NCBI RefSeq assembly: GCF_049896245.1
Contig: NZ_JAFCTX010000025.1
Coordinates: forward strand, 6,524-70,523
Source: Cypionkella sp049896245
GTDB taxonomy: Bacteria; Pseudomonadota; Alphaproteobacteria; Rhodobacterales; Rhodobacteraceae
Length of the DNA: 64,000 nt
Reading direction: 5' to 3'
The notes below the pieces were generated by a model, which was not told where the DNA came from, made no database searches, and saw nothing but the letters and a program-made list of their open reading frames with translations. The first letter of the stretch is position 1. Every line of letters begins with the position of its first letter. Made by a program: the position numbers and the translations under genes. Of this stretch, positions 1 through 9,179 are shown piece by piece.

Positions 1-143
1 TGATGGTGACGCATGACCCGAGCGATGCCAAGCGCTTTGCCGACAAGGCGGTGCTGGTGGCGGAGGGGGTGGCACAGGCACCGGTTGCTACGGCAGAGTT
101 GTTCGCCAACCCACCGCAGGCGTTGAAAGAATATCTGGGTTAG
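1..143 (+). CDS. ABC transporter ATP-binding protein, C-terminal end only
   Basis: The open frame runs from the window edge to a TAG stop. The visible 47 or so residues start with MVTHDPSDAKR, which fits the H-loop (switch histidine) of an ABC ATPase, followed by a short tail ending in LKEYLG. The Walker motifs lie outside the window. A short C-terminal tail of this kind is seen in small anion (tungstate or molybdate type) importers, but that substrate is only a guess. A clear hairpin follows the gene. Confidence 0.75.
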   Translation, partial: MVTHDPSDAKRFADKAVLVAEGVAQAPVATAELFANPPQALKEYLG

Positions 144-213
144 GTGTTAGAACAGGCAGTTTGACGGAAATCTTTCGCTGTCTGCAAAAGCACAGCGTGC
201 ATTATGGGCGCCG

Positions 214-252
214 AACCGAAAGAAAACGCTCTGGGAGAGCGTTTTTCGGTTT
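214..252 (+). terminator. Rho-independent terminator after the ABC ATPase gene
   Basis: The two arms AAAACGCTC and GAGCGTTTT enclose a very short loop and are flanked by a second paired layer (AACCGAA with TTCGGTT). A T-run lies in the 3' arm. It sits about 70 bases after the stop codon of the ATPase gene. Confidence 0.75.
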
Positions 253-311
253 GTTGCGCGTAAGGCGGGACGCCGTTGCGCAAGGGGAGTGCTGCTAAAC
301 TAACGCTTTGT

Positions 312-398
312 AATCGGGTCGCGCCTGACTGGGCTGGCGCATTTCGCGCCTGCCGGGGGCAGTCAGGCGCGGCCCGATTTGTCGGGGGACAAATCGGG
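312..398. repeat. Long imperfect inverted repeat with an overlapping second hairpin
   Basis: Bases 312-330 pair with 361-379 at 18 of 19 positions; the remaining pair is a possible G-U. The right arm shares bases with a second hairpin (374-398), whose arms are CCCGATTTG and CAAATCGGG. The two structures cannot form fully at the same time. No gene is visible in this stretch between the ATPase and petC genes. The structure may be a read-through barrier or an extragenic palindromic element. Confidence 0.6.
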
Positions 399-445
399 CA
401 AGATGAAAAGCGGCGGTTCCGTTAAAACCGATCCCGCTCTGGTCA

Positions 446-475
446 TTAAAAAGCCCCGCACAATGGCGGGGCTTT
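446..475 (-). terminator. Terminator of the petABC operon
   Basis: Read on the minus strand, AGCCCCGC pairs with GCGGGGCT around a six-base loop, and TTTTTAA follows. It begins about 25 bases after the petC stop codon, as expected for the end of the bc1 operon. Confidence 0.8.
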
Positions 476-497
476 CTTAGAAGTATTGATCCGAAAA

Positions 498-1301
498 TCA
501 ATGCGCTTTCTTGCCTTTGATGCCCGACCACAGACGCTTGTTGGTCAGATACAGCAGCGACGACAGCAGGATCAGGAACAGCACCGCCTTAAAACCAGTG
601 TCCTTGCGTGCGTTCAGCTTAGGCTCGGCGGACCACATCAGGAAGGCCGCCACGTCTTCCGCCATGTGCTTTACGTCATTCGGTGCGCCATCGGCGAATT
701 CCACCTGACCATCGGCCAAGGGCGGTGGCATCTTGATCCAACCGGTTGAGAACACGGGGTTCTCATAGAAGGTGGAGCCGGCTTCGTCTTTTTCTTCGCC
801 GGTGTAGCCGTGCAGCAGCGCCACGATATATTCCGGCCCGCCCATGCCTTTGAACAGCTGATTGAAGCCCAAGCCGTAGGGGCCGTGGAAGCCCGCCCGT
901 GCCTTCGCCATTAGCGAAAGATCGGGCGCACCCGCGCCATCATTGGCAGGGAAGAAGTCAACCGGCAGGCCGTCACGATCTTCGCCAGTGTCCTTGTCGG
1001 TCACAGTGAAGTTCTTGGCATAGGCGCGCACCTGATCTTCCGGCAGCCGCGGGCCGCCTTCATCCGACAGGGTGCGGATCGGCACCATGTTCAGACCATG
1101 GCAGGCCGAGCACACCTCGGTATACACCTGAAGGCCGCGTTGCAGTTGGTGCTCATCATAGCTGCCAAACGGGCCTTCAAAGCTGAACGCCACGTCTTCG
1201 ACATGGCCGCCTTCTTCAGCAGCCATGGCCGCGCCCGTTATAAGGCCCCCCGTCATCAGACTCAGTGCAGAGACAGCGCTGATTGCGATTTTGCGAAACA
1301 T
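498..1301 (-). CDS. petC: Cytochrome c1 of the bc1 complex
   Basis: This is the haem-c subunit of ubiquinol:cytochrome c oxidoreductase, passing electrons from the Rieske centre to soluble cytochrome c in the periplasm. The 267-residue protein has a signal peptide ending AMA-AEE, the haem attachment motif CSACH at residues 64-68, a likely axial methionine in GWIKMPPP, and one C-terminal membrane helix followed by a basic tail. I start it at the ATG at 1301, because the frame extending upstream overlaps petB and lacks signal-peptide character; GGAA lies just before this ATG. It is the last gene of petABC, 19 bases after petB, and is followed by a terminator. Confidence 0.97.
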   Translation of the reverse strand: MFRKIAISAVSALSLMTGGLITGAAMAAEEGGHVEDVAFSFEGPFGSYDEHQLQRGLQVYTEVCSACHGLNMVPIRTLSDEGGPRLPEDQVRAYAKNFTVTDKDTGEDRDGLPVDFFPANDGAGAPDLSLMAKARAGFHGPYGLGFNQLFKGMGGPEYIVALLHGYTGEEKDEAGSTFYENPVFSTGWIKMPPPLADGQVEFADGAPNDVKHMAEDVAAFLMWSAEPKLNARKDTGFKAVLFLILLSSLLYLTNKRLWSGIKGKKAH

Positions 1302-1320
1302 CTCAGTCAGTTCCTTTCTC

Positions 1321-2634
1321 TCACTCAGCCGGTGCGGCGTAGTGCGACTTGAAGTCATCCTCAATCGTCGCCGGTTGCGGCAGTGGTTTTTCAAGCACCC
1401 CCAGCAGCGGCATGATGACAAGGAAGTAGGCAAACCAGTAGGCCGAGGCGAGCAATGAGATCCAGGCGTTCAGCTCATTCGGCACCTGGGCACCAACCCA
1501 AGTCAGCACCACAAAGTCGATGGCCAGCAGCCAGTACCACGCCTTGAACTTTGGCCGATACTTGCCCGAGCGCACCGAGGAGGTGTCAAGCCACGGCACC
1601 ATCGCCATCACGGCAATCGCACCGAACATCGCGAGAACACCGAAGAATTTGGCGTCAACGATGCCGAAGGTCACGAAATGCACCAGTTGCACCACCCAGA
1701 CATCGGCGGTGAAGGCGCGCAGAATGGCGTAGAACGGCAGGAAATACCATTCAGGCACGATATGCGCCGGCGTCGACAGCGGGTTGGCTTGCACGTAGTT
1801 TACCGGATCGCCAAGGAAGTTCGGCATGAAGCTGACGACGGCAAAGAAGATCGCCAGAATGATGCAAAGCGCGAACAGGTCTTTGATCACGTAGTACGGC
1901 CAGAACGGCACGGTGTCTTTTGCGGCATCCTCTTTCGAGGTGCGACGCACTTCTACGCCCGTCGGGTTGTTGTTGCCGGTGTTGTGGAACGCCCAGATGT
2001 GCAGAGCCACAAGCGCCGCAATCACGAAGGGCAGCAGATAGTGCAGGCTGAAGAAGCGGTTCAGCGTGGCATTGTCCACCGCAGGCCCGCCCAACAGCCA
2101 TTCCTGAATCATCGGGCCAACACCGGGGATCGCGCCGAACAGGCCGGTGATCACCGTGGCACCCCAGAACGACATCTGACCCCATGGCAGCACGTAGCCC
2201 ATGAAGGCGGTCGCCATCATCGCAAGGTAGATCAACATGCCGATGATCCAGGTGACTTCGCGCGGGGCTTTGTAGCTGCCGTAGTAAAGACTGCGGAAGA
2301 TGTGCAGATAGACCGCAAAGAAGAACAAGGATGCGCCATTGGCGTGGATATACCGCAGCATGTAGCCGCCGTTTACGTCGCGCATGATATGCTCGACCGA
2401 ACGGAAGGCGAAATCGACATGTGGCGTGTAATGCATTGCCAGCACGATGCCGGTGATGATTTGCAGGCCCAGACAGAACGTAAGGACGATGCCCCAGATC
2501 CACATCCAATTCAGGTTCTTCGGTGTCGGGATCGTCAGCGTATCATATGCGATGCTGACGATCGGCAGACGGCTGTGCAGCCAGGTTTGAAAACCCGGCT
2601 TTGGTTCGTAATGGTCGTGCGGAATTCCGGCCAT
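1321..2634 (-). CDS. petB: Cytochrome b of the bc1 complex
   Basis: This is the membrane core of the bc1 complex, carrying both b haems and the quinol-oxidation and quinone-reduction sites. The 437-residue protein shows the usual series of hydrophobic helices, paired histidines in helices B and D, the conserved GQMSFWGATVITGL segment, and the PEWY quinol-site motif in PEWYFLPFYAILRA. Length and order match the alphaproteobacterial fbcB/petB family. It starts 11 bases after petA ends and lies 19 bases before petC, so the three are one transcript. Confidence 0.98.
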   Translation of the reverse strand: MAGIPHDHYEPKPGFQTWLHSRLPIVSIAYDTLTIPTPKNLNWMWIWGIVLTFCLGLQIITGIVLAMHYTPHVDFAFRSVEHIMRDVNGGYMLRYIHANGASLFFFAVYLHIFRSLYYGSYKAPREVTWIIGMLIYLAMMATAFMGYVLPWGQMSFWGATVITGLFGAIPGVGPMIQEWLLGGPAVDNATLNRFFSLHYLLPFVIAALVALHIWAFHNTGNNNPTGVEVRRTSKEDAAKDTVPFWPYYVIKDLFALCIILAIFFAVVSFMPNFLGDPVNYVQANPLSTPAHIVPEWYFLPFYAILRAFTADVWVVQLVHFVTFGIVDAKFFGVLAMFGAIAVMAMVPWLDTSSVRSGKYRPKFKAWYWLLAIDFVVLTWVGAQVPNELNAWISLLASAYWFAYFLVIMPLLGVLEKPLPQPATIEDDFKSHYAAPAE

Positions 2635-2645
2635 GGTTTTTGTCC

Positions 2646-3206
2646 TTATCCCAGCTTGATCGTGGTTTCGTTTTCGAATTTCGCAGTCGGCACCGGCAGG
2701 TTGCGCGGGGCCGGGCCTTTGCGAATACGACCGGCCATATCATAGTGCGAACCGTGGCAAGGGCAAAACCAGCCACCGAAATCGCCGGCATCGCCCAAGG
2801 GCACGCAGCCAAGGTGGGTGCAGACGCCCATCATCACCAACCACTCACCGGCTTCATCCAGCGTGCGATTTTTGTCTTCGGCGGTGGTCGAGGCATCCAG
2901 ATTGGCGTTCTCGGCATTGGTGTCTGCCAGATCGGTCAGCGGCACGGCACGGCCTTTTTCGATCTCATCCGGGGTGCGGCGGCGGATGAACACCGGCTTG
3001 CCGCGCCATTTCACCGTGATCTGGGTGCCGACTTCGACAGCCGTGATATCCACCATGATCGAGGCCAAGGCGCGGGTATCGGCCGAGGGGTTCATCTGGT
3101 TGACCAGCGGCCAAACCGCTGCGCCGGTGGCAACAATGCCCGCCCCGGCGGTTGCATAATACAGGAAATCCCTGCGGGTGCCTGCGTGATCGTCTGCGTG
3201 GGACAC
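2646..3206 (-). CDS. petA: Rieske iron-sulfur subunit of the bc1 complex
   Basis: This is the 2Fe-2S subunit that takes the first electron from ubiquinol. Cluster ligands are visible in CTHLGC and CPCHGS near the C terminus. The N terminus has a twin-arginine type anchor (TRRDFLYYATAG). The start is a GTG at 3206: GGGAGAA lies 6 bases upstream, and the resulting N terminus SHADDHAGTRRDF matches the family. A further upstream ATG at 3233 would add nine unlikely residues. The protein has 186 residues. It is the first gene of petABC; about 250 bases without a gene lie upstream and must hold the promoter. Confidence 0.97.
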   Translation of the reverse strand: MSHADDHAGTRRDFLYYATAGAGIVATGAAVWPLVNQMNPSADTRALASIMVDITAVEVGTQITVKWRGKPVFIRRRTPDEIEKGRAVPLTDLADTNAENANLDASTTAEDKNRTLDEAGEWLVMMGVCTHLGCVPLGDAGDFGGWFCPCHGSHYDMAGRIRKGPAPRNLPVPTAKFENETTIKLG

Positions 3207-3454
3207 GAGAACTTCTCCCTTCAAAGGTCGCAAGACGTGCGACCGATATATAGCTGCGGCCCCGGTTTCCCAGAGCCTTACAGGCCGGGTTTAGCCACAG
3301 AACGCGCGGGCGTCCAGCGGACAAAGGCGCGCAGGGGCGGCGTAAATCAGCTTTTCCTGATCTGCGACCTTGAAGCGACGTAAATCATTCCCATGCGCTG
3401 CCTGATTTCGCATCTTGTGCTGTAATTAAAGTGTTTTTGTCAGGTTTTATTGGC

Positions 3455-4063
3455 TCAGACTTGCACGGGGCGAGTCGCCAACATCGCCGGACGCTTGGCA
3501 AATTCTGCTTCCCATGCCGTCAGTTGTGGCCGCCCCTGCCGCCAATTCCGCGCATCGTGCCGGAAGTCGAGGTAGCCCAGCGCGCAAGCCAGACCGATCT
3601 GTGGCATCTCTAGCGGCCCGTTCAAAACCTCCGCCCAATCCGCCTCGATCACATCAAGCGCGCGGGCCGCTTTGGCCCATTGCGCCTCAATCCATTCGGG
3701 AAATTGCTTGTCAACCGGGCGCAGGCGCACCTCATAGGCCATTGCCAGTGCGGCTTCCAGGATGCCATCCACCGTCGCCTCTCGCACCAAGCACGGCCAG
3801 ATCGCGGAGCCGGTCGGATACAACGCACCCCCCGCCAGATCATTCAGAAAGCGGCAGATCACCCGGCTGTCATAGATCGCACCGTCATCGGTTTGCAGCG
3901 CCGGGATCTTGCCCAACGGGTTCTGATCCACCGGCAAAGACCCCGGAACAAGCGGCGTGCCCGCTACGGTGACGATCTCAACTCGATCTTCCAGAGCAAG
4001 TTCCACAATCAATGCCATAACCTTGCGGCCAAAGGGCGTCGCGGGAGAGGTGTAAAGCCGCAT
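3455..4063 (-). CDS. Glutathione S-transferase family protein
   Basis: The 202-residue protein has the two-domain GST layout. A thioredoxin-like N-terminal part opens with RLYTSPATPFGRKVMAL and contains NPLGKIPAL and a YDSRVI segment that fits the glutathione gamma-glutamyl binding site. The rest is an all-helical C-terminal domain. It probably conjugates or reduces small electrophiles with glutathione in the cytoplasm; the substrate is unknown. It lies upstream of petA in the same direction, but the 248-base gap suggests separate transcription. Confidence 0.88.
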   Translation of the reverse strand: MRLYTSPATPFGRKVMALIVELALEDRVEIVTVAGTPLVPGSLPVDQNPLGKIPALQTDDGAIYDSRVICRFLNDLAGGALYPTGSAIWPCLVREATVDGILEAALAMAYEVRLRPVDKQFPEWIEAQWAKAARALDVIEADWAEVLNGPLEMPQIGLACALGYLDFRHDARNWRQGRPQLTAWEAEFAKRPAMLATRPVQV

Positions 4064-4196
4064 GATGTCTCCGTTCAGGATGATTCGCTGATTTGCCGCC
4101 AGTTAAGCCGTGCCAGCCCGCGCATGACAACACTTGTCAGTTGCCAACCGCGCCCGGCGTATCGCACCCTGCGCTTACCCCAACCGGAGCTTGCCC

Positions 4197-7100
4197 GTGC
4201 GCGCCTTTATCCTTGCGGCCTTTCTTGCCACCCCCGCCATGGCCGAAGACGCCTTTCAGTTGGTCGTCGAACCCGGTTTTCAGGATGCAGCCGCCGCGCA
4301 TCAAGGTGTAGTGCCGCTGAAACAGGGCGGTCTGTGGGGGCTGATGGGGCGCGATGGTCAATGGATCGTCACCCCGCAGTATCAAGCTGTCGGCGATCCG
4401 GGGATAGGCTGGTTTCCGGTGCAGAAATCCGGCAAATGGGGCACCGTCGATCTGACCGGGGCCGAAATTGCGGGCTTTGACTATGACGCCATCGGCAAGC
4501 CCGCCACATACACGCCGTTCAAATATCAGGGCCTGTGGTACGCGCTGGCCCCGAGCGGCGACTTTGAGGCCAATCCGCTGCCGTTTGACACCCTGTTGGC
4601 GAATGATGGTGCCTGCATCACTGGAACGCAGAACAACGGTTTCGTCAGCTATTCGGGCGGGCCTGAGCCGTTCATCCAGACCCTGCCCGAGGTGCAAGAC
4701 GCCCTGCCGCCATCCGAAGGCATGGTCGCGGTGAAACTGCCGGGGGGCTGGGTGCAACTGAACTGCGCCGATGGTTCGATGGTGATCGGCGATGATGCGC
4801 CCTTTGTCGCGATGCGCCCGGTCAGCGATGGCTATGCAGCAGTGCAGGGTGATCAAGGCTGGGGCTATGCCATGCCCTACGGCGTCGGCATCGAGTTTGG
4901 CGGTGACTATACGGCGGCGGGCGATTTTTCCGAAGGGCTGGCCCCGGTGCAGGTGGCGGGCGGCAAATGGGGCTATATCAACAAGCAAAACCAGATGGTG
5001 ATCGCCGCCAGTTATGACCGCGCCTATGGCTTTGCCGATGGGCTGGCGGGGGTGCTGATCGGCGACAAGCGCGGCTTTATCACCCCGGATGGCAAGCTGG
5101 TGGCCGAACCGCAGTTTGATGATTTCTGGCGGCATGATGGCGGTTTGGTTCCGGTGCAAGTCGGCGATCTGTGGGGGGTGATTGCGCCGGATGCGACCGA
5201 CCCCGCCACCCGGTTCACCCTGCCCTTGGCCGATCTGACTGCGGCGCAAGCCCAGCATCCGCAGGGGTTTGAGTTGGTGCCGTCAAATCCACATTACTAT
5301 GTGGCGCAAGATGATGTGTCGCTACATTCGATCAGCTTCGCGCAGGATGGCACGGTGATGCTGACCGTGCTGGCGAACGACATCAACGCTGAACTGGCAT
5401 TGTGGGATATGCGCAGCCATCGGCTGATCCGTAAGGTGAAGCAGCCCGACCTGACCCAAGCCATGCTGCTGCCGGGGCGCAATCTGATCGTGGCGGGTTA
5501 CGCCTCGGGTCATATCGCGGTGCTTGATGCACTGACTGGGGCCAAGCTGTTGCGCCTGCATCCGTTCAAAGGCCCGGTGCTGGATATGGTGATCTCGCCC
5601 GATGGCAAGCTGCTGGGCATGACCGATGGCACGACGATCCGCATCTGGAACCTTGCCACCGGGCAGGCGATGCCGCCGCTGTTTGAGCCCGCGCAAAAGC
5701 TGCGCTTCACCGCGGATTCGACGCAGATCTATGCCGCCAACACGCAGGGCGGTCTGGTGCGGCTGGGGCTAGACGGAGCCATACTGAACCGCGTGCCCGA
5801 AGGCCCGCCACTGGAAAACGCGCTGCCGCCGACCTCTGCCATTCCCACGATGGCGCTTGGCCCGGATGGCAGTTTGGTGCTGGCGGGCAGTGTTTTGGTG
5901 CAGCAAGCCGATGGCTTTTACAAACCGCAAAACTGGCTGGATGTGATCACCGAAACGGGCAGCCGCCGCATTGATCTGCCTGCAACTGTTTCTCGGGTGA
6001 TGACGCTGGATATCTCGCCCGATGGCAAAACCCTTGCCTATTCCAGCACGCAAGACGACCCCTATGTTGCCTATCTCGCCAGCCTTAATCTTGCCGATGG
6101 CAGCCTGATTGCCGAGGTGACGTTGGATAACTCCACCGATGCGCAAGCCAAGGGGATGCCGCGCGCGATGTCTGCGCTGGACCGCATCGCTTTTGCGCCT
6201 GATGGCAGCCTTGTGCTGATAGGGTCCGAAGGCAGCGATATTCTGGCGGTTGATCCGGCCTCGCTGACCAAACAAGCCACCTTCGCCACCCCGCTTGCCA
6301 ATGCGCAAAACGGCACGGCTTTGCTGGACGGCAACCGATTTTTCACCTCGGATGGCGCAGGCACGGTCTGGGTCTGGGATCTGGCGCAAGGCCGACTTGA
6401 GGCGCAAGTGCCGATCACTGGTGCCGGCTTTGGTGTTGAAGAACAGATCGAGCCCGCTGGCGATCGGTTTTACATCTACTCCGGCATGGATGACAGTTCG
6501 GCTGCCGCGTTTGATATGAAAACACTGGCGCAACTCCCGCTGAGCCAGGATCAGATCAACGCGGTGCTGGCCGATTTAGATTTTGACCCGTCGCTGCCCT
6601 ACAGTGATGAGATCAACGCGCAGTTTCGCAATTTGAACCTTGAAGGCCCGCGTGCGGCTTTGCTCGGCGGGCGCGTCGCGGTGGTGCTTGATCCGGTCGG
6701 CATTCATCACGCCTATGATCTGAAAACCGGGGCGCTGTTGACTGAGTTTCTGGCCACGCCTGATGGCGAATGGTTGATGCTGACGCCAGAAGGGTTCTTC
6801 GCAGCATCCCCCAACGGCGCGCAACTGGTGTCTGTGTCCAACGGCTTGCGGGCGTTTTCGGTCGATCAGGTCTATCAGGCTTTGTACCGCCCCGATCTGG
6901 TGGCGGCCAAACTGGCAGGCGATCCCGATGGCCTTGTCGCCAAGGCGGCCGCCGAGTTGGACCTTGCCCGCGTGTTGGGTTCTGGCCCCGCGCCGATCAC
7001 CCGGTTCAAACTTCCCAGCGCCAAATCCTTGGAACCTGACTATGAGGTCGAGATCGAACTGCAAGACGAAGGCGGCGGCATTGGCCGCATTGAATGGCGA

Positions 7101-8276
7101 CTTAACGGCATGACGGTCGAGGTGCAGCCGACCCGCGCTCCGGTGGCGTTGGATGAAGACCTGCCCACCGCGAAGGCGCGTGTGGCGCTGGACCCCGGTG
7201 AGAATATCATCGAGGTGGTGGCTTATAATGCAGCAGGTCTGCTCGCCTCCCCGCCTCGGCAGATGGTGGTGACTTGGGACGGCGTTGCCAGTTCGGAGCC
7301 GCCTGCGCTGCACGTTCTGGCGGTGGGGGTGAACGATTACGCCGATGGTCGCTTGCAGTTGAAATATGCCGCCGCCGATGCGCAAGCCTTTGCGGATGCG
7401 ATGAAAAAATCTGGCGCGGGGTTGTTCAGATCGGTGAATGTGGTGACCTTGCTGGACAAGGAGGTGACAGAGGCCAAGCTGGACGCCGCCTTCACCGAGA
7501 TCGGCAAACAGGCGAAATCGCAGGATGTTTTCCTGTTTTTCCTTGCCGGTCATGGCAAGACGATTGAGGGCAAATACTACTTCATCCCGCAGGATTTCCG
7601 CTTTGAAGGCGATGATCCGATTCGCGCCAATGGGATCAATCAGGATCGCTGGCAGGAATGGGCAGCGCGGGTGAAGGCTAAAAAATCGGTAATGATCTAT
7701 GACACTTGCGAAAGCGGCAGCCTGACGGGCACGCGATCCGTCGATGCCGCGATGGCGCAGTCGGCGGCGGTAGAGCGGCTGACTAGGGCGATGGGGCGGA
7801 CGATTCTATCGGCTTCAACCGACGATGCCCCGGCGCTGGAGGGTTACAACGGCCATGGCGTGATGACATGGGCGATGCTGGATGCGATGGGGCAGGCGGA
7901 TAGCAACGGCAATGCGACGATTGAGGTGACGGAACTCGCGAACTTTCTGGATGTAAAGGTGCCAGAGGTTTCTTTCGCGGCCTTCGGGCTGCGGCAGGTG
8001 CCACAGATGTCGATCAAGGGATCGGATTTCGCCTTGGGGTCAAAGGTTTCGGTGCTGGATGCCAGCGCCGAAAGTTTCCCCGCCACGCTGACGCATGTGG
8101 TGGCAGGTGGCACGAAGGTGCTGGACGCGCCGGGTGGCACTCAGGTGCAAGTGATCGCTGCGGGAGTGTTTTCGGGCGTTTATAAGATTGAGGAGAAGGA
8201 TGGCTTCGCGCGGATTGCCAAGGATGGTGCGGCGCTGGGCTGGGTGGCGGTGGGCGCGCTGACGCCTTTACAGTAA
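4197..8276 (+). CDS. Exported WG-repeat / WD40 / caspase-like peptidase with SH3-like tail
   Basis: This is a 1359-residue multidomain protein. I start it at the GTG at 4197, because GGAG lies 7 bases upstream and this start gives a clean signal peptide (VRAFILAAFLATPAMA). Residues about 35-360 carry WG-type repeats (GLWGLMGRDG, GKWGTVD, GKWGYINKQ, DLWGVIAP). Residues about 390-800 are WD40-like beta-propeller repeats with recurring SPDGK motifs. A beta-rich linker follows. A peptidase C14 caspase domain (about 1040-1290) has catalytic His1119 in AGHGK and Cys1171 in DTCESG. The last 60 residues resemble a bacterial SH3 domain. Both catalytic residues are present, so activity is plausible; substrate and trigger are unknown. 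It stands alone between differently oriented genes. Confidence 0.88.
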   Translation: MRAFILAAFLATPAMAEDAFQLVVEPGFQDAAAAHQGVVPLKQGGLWGLMGRDGQWIVTPQYQAVGDPGIGWFPVQKSGKWGTVDLTGAEIAGFDYDAIGKPATYTPFKYQGLWYALAPSGDFEANPLPFDTLLANDGACITGTQNNGFVSYSGGPEPFIQTLPEVQDALPPSEGMVAVKLPGGWVQLNCADGSMVIGDDAPFVAMRPVSDGYAAVQGDQGWGYAMPYGVGIEFGGDYTAAGDFSEGLAPVQVAGGKWGYINKQNQMVIAASYDRAYGFADGLAGVLIGDKRGFITPDGKLVAEPQFDDFWRHDGGLVPVQVGDLWGVIAPDATDPATRFTLPLADLTAAQAQHPQGFELVPSNPHYYVAQDDVSLHSISFAQDGTVMLTVLANDINAELALWDMRSHRLIRKVKQPDLTQAMLLPGRNLIVAGYASGHIAVLDALTGAKLLRLHPFKGPVLDMVISPDGKLLGMTDGTTIRIWNLATGQAMPPLFEPAQKLRFTADSTQIYAANTQGGLVRLGLDGAILNRVPEGPPLENALPPTSAIPTMALGPDGSLVLAGSVLVQQADGFYKPQNWLDVITETGSRRIDLPATVSRVMTLDISPDGKTLAYSSTQDDPYVAYLASLNLADGSLIAEVTLDNSTDAQAKGMPRAMSALDRIAFAPDGSLVLIGSEGSDILAVDPASLTKQATFATPLANAQNGTALLDGNRFFTSDGAGTVWVWDLAQGRLEAQVPITGAGFGVEEQIEPAGDRFYIYSGMDDSSAAAFDMKTLAQLPLSQDQINAVLADLDFDPSLPYSDEINAQFRNLNLEGPRAALLGGRVAVVLDPVGIHHAYDLKTGALLTEFLATPDGEWLMLTPEGFFAASPNGAQLVSVSNGLRAFSVDQVYQALYRPDLVAAKLAGDPDGLVAKAAAELDLARVLGSGPAPITRFKLPSAKSLEPDYEVEIELQDEGGGIGRIEWRLNGMTVEVQPTRAPVALDEDLPTAKARVALDPGENIIEVVAYNAAGLLASPPRQMVVTWDGVASSEPPALHVLAVGVNDYADGRLQLKYAAADAQAFADAMKKSGAGLFRSVNVVTLLDKEVTEAKLDAAFTEIGKQAKSQDVFLFFLAGHGKTIEGKYYFIPQDFRFEGDDPIRANGINQDRWQEWAARVKAKKSVMIYDTCESGSLTGTRSVDAAMAQSAAVERLTRAMGRTILSASTDDAPALEGYNGHGVMTWAMLDAMGQADSNGNATIEVTELANFLDVKVPEVSFAAFGLRQVPQMSIKGSDFALGSKVSVLDASAESFPATLTHVVAGGTKVLDAPGGTQVQVIAAGVFSGVYKIEEKDGFARIAKDGAALGWVAVGALTPLQ

Positions 8277-8281
8277 ACTTT

Positions 8282-8355
8282 GCCGCCGCGGACTTGATCC
8301 GGGGCCTCCTGCATTTTGCGCAGCCGATGAGGCCCCGGATCAAGTCCGGGGCGGC
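8282..8355. terminator. Large palindrome between convergent genes
   Basis: A near-perfect inverted repeat of about 27 bases per arm (8282-8308 with 8329-8355) surrounds a 20-base loop. It lies just after the caspase-like gene and just before the stop of the convergent PaiB-like gene, and probably stops transcription both ways. The core GGACTTGATCCGGGG is of the kind that recurs as extragenic palindromes in alphaproteobacterial genomes. Confidence 0.6.
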
Positions 8356-8374
8356 GTGGCGTGGGTGGGTGGTG

Positions 8375-8992
8375 TCAGCCTAAATCGCGGCGCATCAGGG
8401 CTGCGATGGCTTGTGATCCCATATCGGCTTGCTGTTCCAGATGATCAGCAGCGCTGGCCCGCACCTCTCGCGTTTTGTTCTGGTTCAGTTTCCAAGTGCC
8501 ATCGACCGAGGCAATGTCGAACCGAAACGGCAGGATCATCCGCATCATGCGGGGCATCACGCCTTCCGACATTTTGTCGGATTTCCACGGGGTCTTCGGC
8601 AGCAGGCGGTTTTCATGCTCGGCTGACAAAGCGTCAACATGCGGATGCAGCGCAGACTCGGGCAGCGACGACAGCACCCCGCGCAGATGCACCGCGATAT
8701 AGTTCCACGTCGGCACCTGATCGCCGGCACCATACCAATCGGGCGATATATAGGCGTCGGGGCCAGAGATCGTGATCAGCGCAGGCAGACCCGCCGCGCA
8801 GGCGCGTACAATCGGGTTAGAGCGTGCCAGATGCAATTCGGCAAAGCTGGCATCCTCCGAGATCATAAACGGCACATGCGCGGCCAGTGGCCCCTCGGCC
8901 CCGTTCACCGACAAGATCCCAAAACCACGCGCGCGGGCGAAGGCGAGATTGTCCTCCATCGGGGTGGAGCGGAAGGCGGGATTGGGGTGCAT
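8375..8992 (-). CDS. FMN-binding negative transcriptional regulator, PaiB family
   Basis: The 205-residue protein belongs to the PaiB/FMN-binding split-barrel family. It opens with MHPNPAFR and carries the family segments GPDAYISPDWY and VPTWNYIAVHLRG. In Bacillus the pai locus represses sporulation and degradative-enzyme genes; the role in proteobacteria is not settled and may concern flavin-dependent chemistry rather than DNA binding. No obvious DNA-binding motif is seen here. It is monocistronic and converges on the caspase-like gene. Confidence 0.85.
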   Translation of the reverse strand: MHPNPAFRSTPMEDNLAFARARGFGILSVNGAEGPLAAHVPFMISEDASFAELHLARSNPIVRACAAGLPALITISGPDAYISPDWYGAGDQVPTWNYIAVHLRGVLSSLPESALHPHVDALSAEHENRLLPKTPWKSDKMSEGVMPRMMRMILPFRFDIASVDGTWKLNQNKTREVRASAADHLEQQADMGSQAIAALMRRDLG

Positions 8993-9111
8993 GGGCGGGC
9001 TCCAGACATCGTGATTGAAGCGCGTTTAGGCGGCGGCGCACCAACCGACAACTTAATCTTTCTTATCCGGCATCAAACAGAGGCTAACCATCACCGCACT
9101 GCCCCGAATTG

Positions 9112-9142
9112 AAAAAGCCGCCAGAGATTGCTCTCGGCGGCC
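9112..9142 (-). terminator. Terminator after rpmJ
   Basis: On the minus strand, GCCGCCGAGAG pairs with CTCTGGCGGC around CAAT, and a run of five Ts follows. It lies about 40 bases after the rpmJ stop codon. Confidence 0.8.
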
Positions 9143-9179
9143 TATTCGGTGCTGCTGCGCGCGATCAACCTGCCAAGTA

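Noticed and set aside
1678..2745. A long plus-strand open frame (about 355 codons) opposite petB and petA
   Set aside because: It is a high-GC shadow on the reverse strand of unmistakable cytochrome b and Rieske genes, with histidine- and arginine-rich composition and no ribosome-binding site.
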